NCBI RefSeq assembly: GCF_013373865.1
Contig: NC_050471.1
Location: 3,118,501 to 3,182,500, forward strand
Source: Monomorium pharaonis
Lineage: Eukaryota; Arthropoda; Insecta; Hymenoptera; Formicidae
Reading direction: 5' to 3'
Length of the DNA: 64,000 nucleotides
The first letter of the stretch is position 1, and the number at the start of each line of letters is the position of its first letter. The translations under genes and the position numbers were made by a program. Under the pieces are notes generated by a model. It saw only the letters and a list, made by a program, of their open reading frames with translations, was not told the DNA's origin and did not search any database. Positions 63,636 to 64,000 of the stretch are shown here, in pieces.

Positions 63636-64000
63636 ACGCCACGGCGATACGTGTGTCACGTGAATCATACACGCGCGCGCGCGATGAAAAATTCTGTCGA
63701 GCAAACTGCAGGCCTTTTACATATTTTAAGATTCGCGCCCCTTGAGTCGAGTGCGTGTACGCACCCCCGGGGCTGACGGACTCTGTCGTCCGCGTTGCAA
63801 ATCGTACGCGAGCGATACGAAATCCGCGGGAGAAGAATTTACACCGGGAGAAAACGTCGCGACGATTCCTTTTAATCCCTCCATCTCCCCCCCCCCCGAT
63901 GCAAAATATATGGATACGTCTTTTTATTCGCTGAATTGATATCACGCCGCGGCGCGGCGTTTCAACGCGCGCAAGGAATTCGAAAACAGAAGCCGATTAA

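Larger units (their letters stand above)
56224..64000 (-). other. VAT1: VAT-1 upstream intron (partial) or 5' flank; no coding exon recognised
   Basis: The exon starting at 56223 needs an upstream coding exon ending in the first two bases of a Cys codon. I looked for such an end (Arg/Val-Lys-Ala-Cys before a GT donor on the minus strand) and for the family start (VVLTGFGG-like) and found neither. The stretch is mostly CpG-rich with simple repeats; 57130-57520 and 59200-59440 are AT-richer. The start exon may lie beyond 64000. Confidence 0.55.

Overview
This window is animal nuclear DNA, almost certainly from a hymenopteran insect and probably an ant. Coding sequence is sparse, split by GT-AG introns, and separated by long CpG-rich non-coding stretches full of (CT)n/(GA)n microsatellites. 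The protein set (Dachshund, AMPK beta, FBXO22, Tsen54, Mcr, VAT-1) is that of an insect. The species call is an inference from general composition. I found no bacterial, viral, CRISPR or clearly autonomous mobile-element feature.

Layout. 1-13032 is intron of dachshund (dac), whose first coding exon lies at 13033-13835 on the minus strand; the later dac exons must be left of the window. The intron is CpG-rich except for an AT-rich island at about 5990-7080, which contains a possible terminal exon of an unidentified small membrane protein. 13836-26093 is dac 5' flank and intergenic DNA, ending in a non-coding first exon of the AMPK beta-subunit gene (coding 26357-27468, plus). A compact cluster follows on the minus strand: a secreted lipase (29201-27804), FBXO22 (32021-30049) and Tsen54 (35504-32702). 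Tsen54 is divergent from Mcr, a macroglobulin/complement-related thioester-family protein (coding 36831-42115, plus). 42116-49165 is an AT-rich gap between convergent 3' ends. A VAT-1 homologue (minus) occupies 49166 to beyond the right edge; its six 3' coding exons are present and its start codon exon was not found.

I rebuilt exon-intron structures by hand from splice sites, reading frame and fit to the protein families. Two terminal exons missed by simple open reading frames were recovered this way: an 83-base last exon of FBXO22 and a 26-base last coding exon of VAT-1. Start codons of dac, AMPK beta and the lipase were moved to the first real ATG.

The genes do not form one pathway. They are a developmental regulator (dac), an energy sensor subunit (AMPK beta), a secreted lipase, a ubiquitin-ligase adaptor (FBXO22), a tRNA-splicing subunit (Tsen54), a surface/immune or septate-junction protein (Mcr) and a membrane-associated reductase-like protein (VAT-1). 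I see no clear case for a previously undescribed system. The points most worth a second look are the orphan exon inside the dac intron, the unusual thioester-site residues of Mcr, the TGATG junction between an upstream ORF and the Tsen54 start, and the overlapping poly(A) signals of the convergent AMPK beta and lipase genes.
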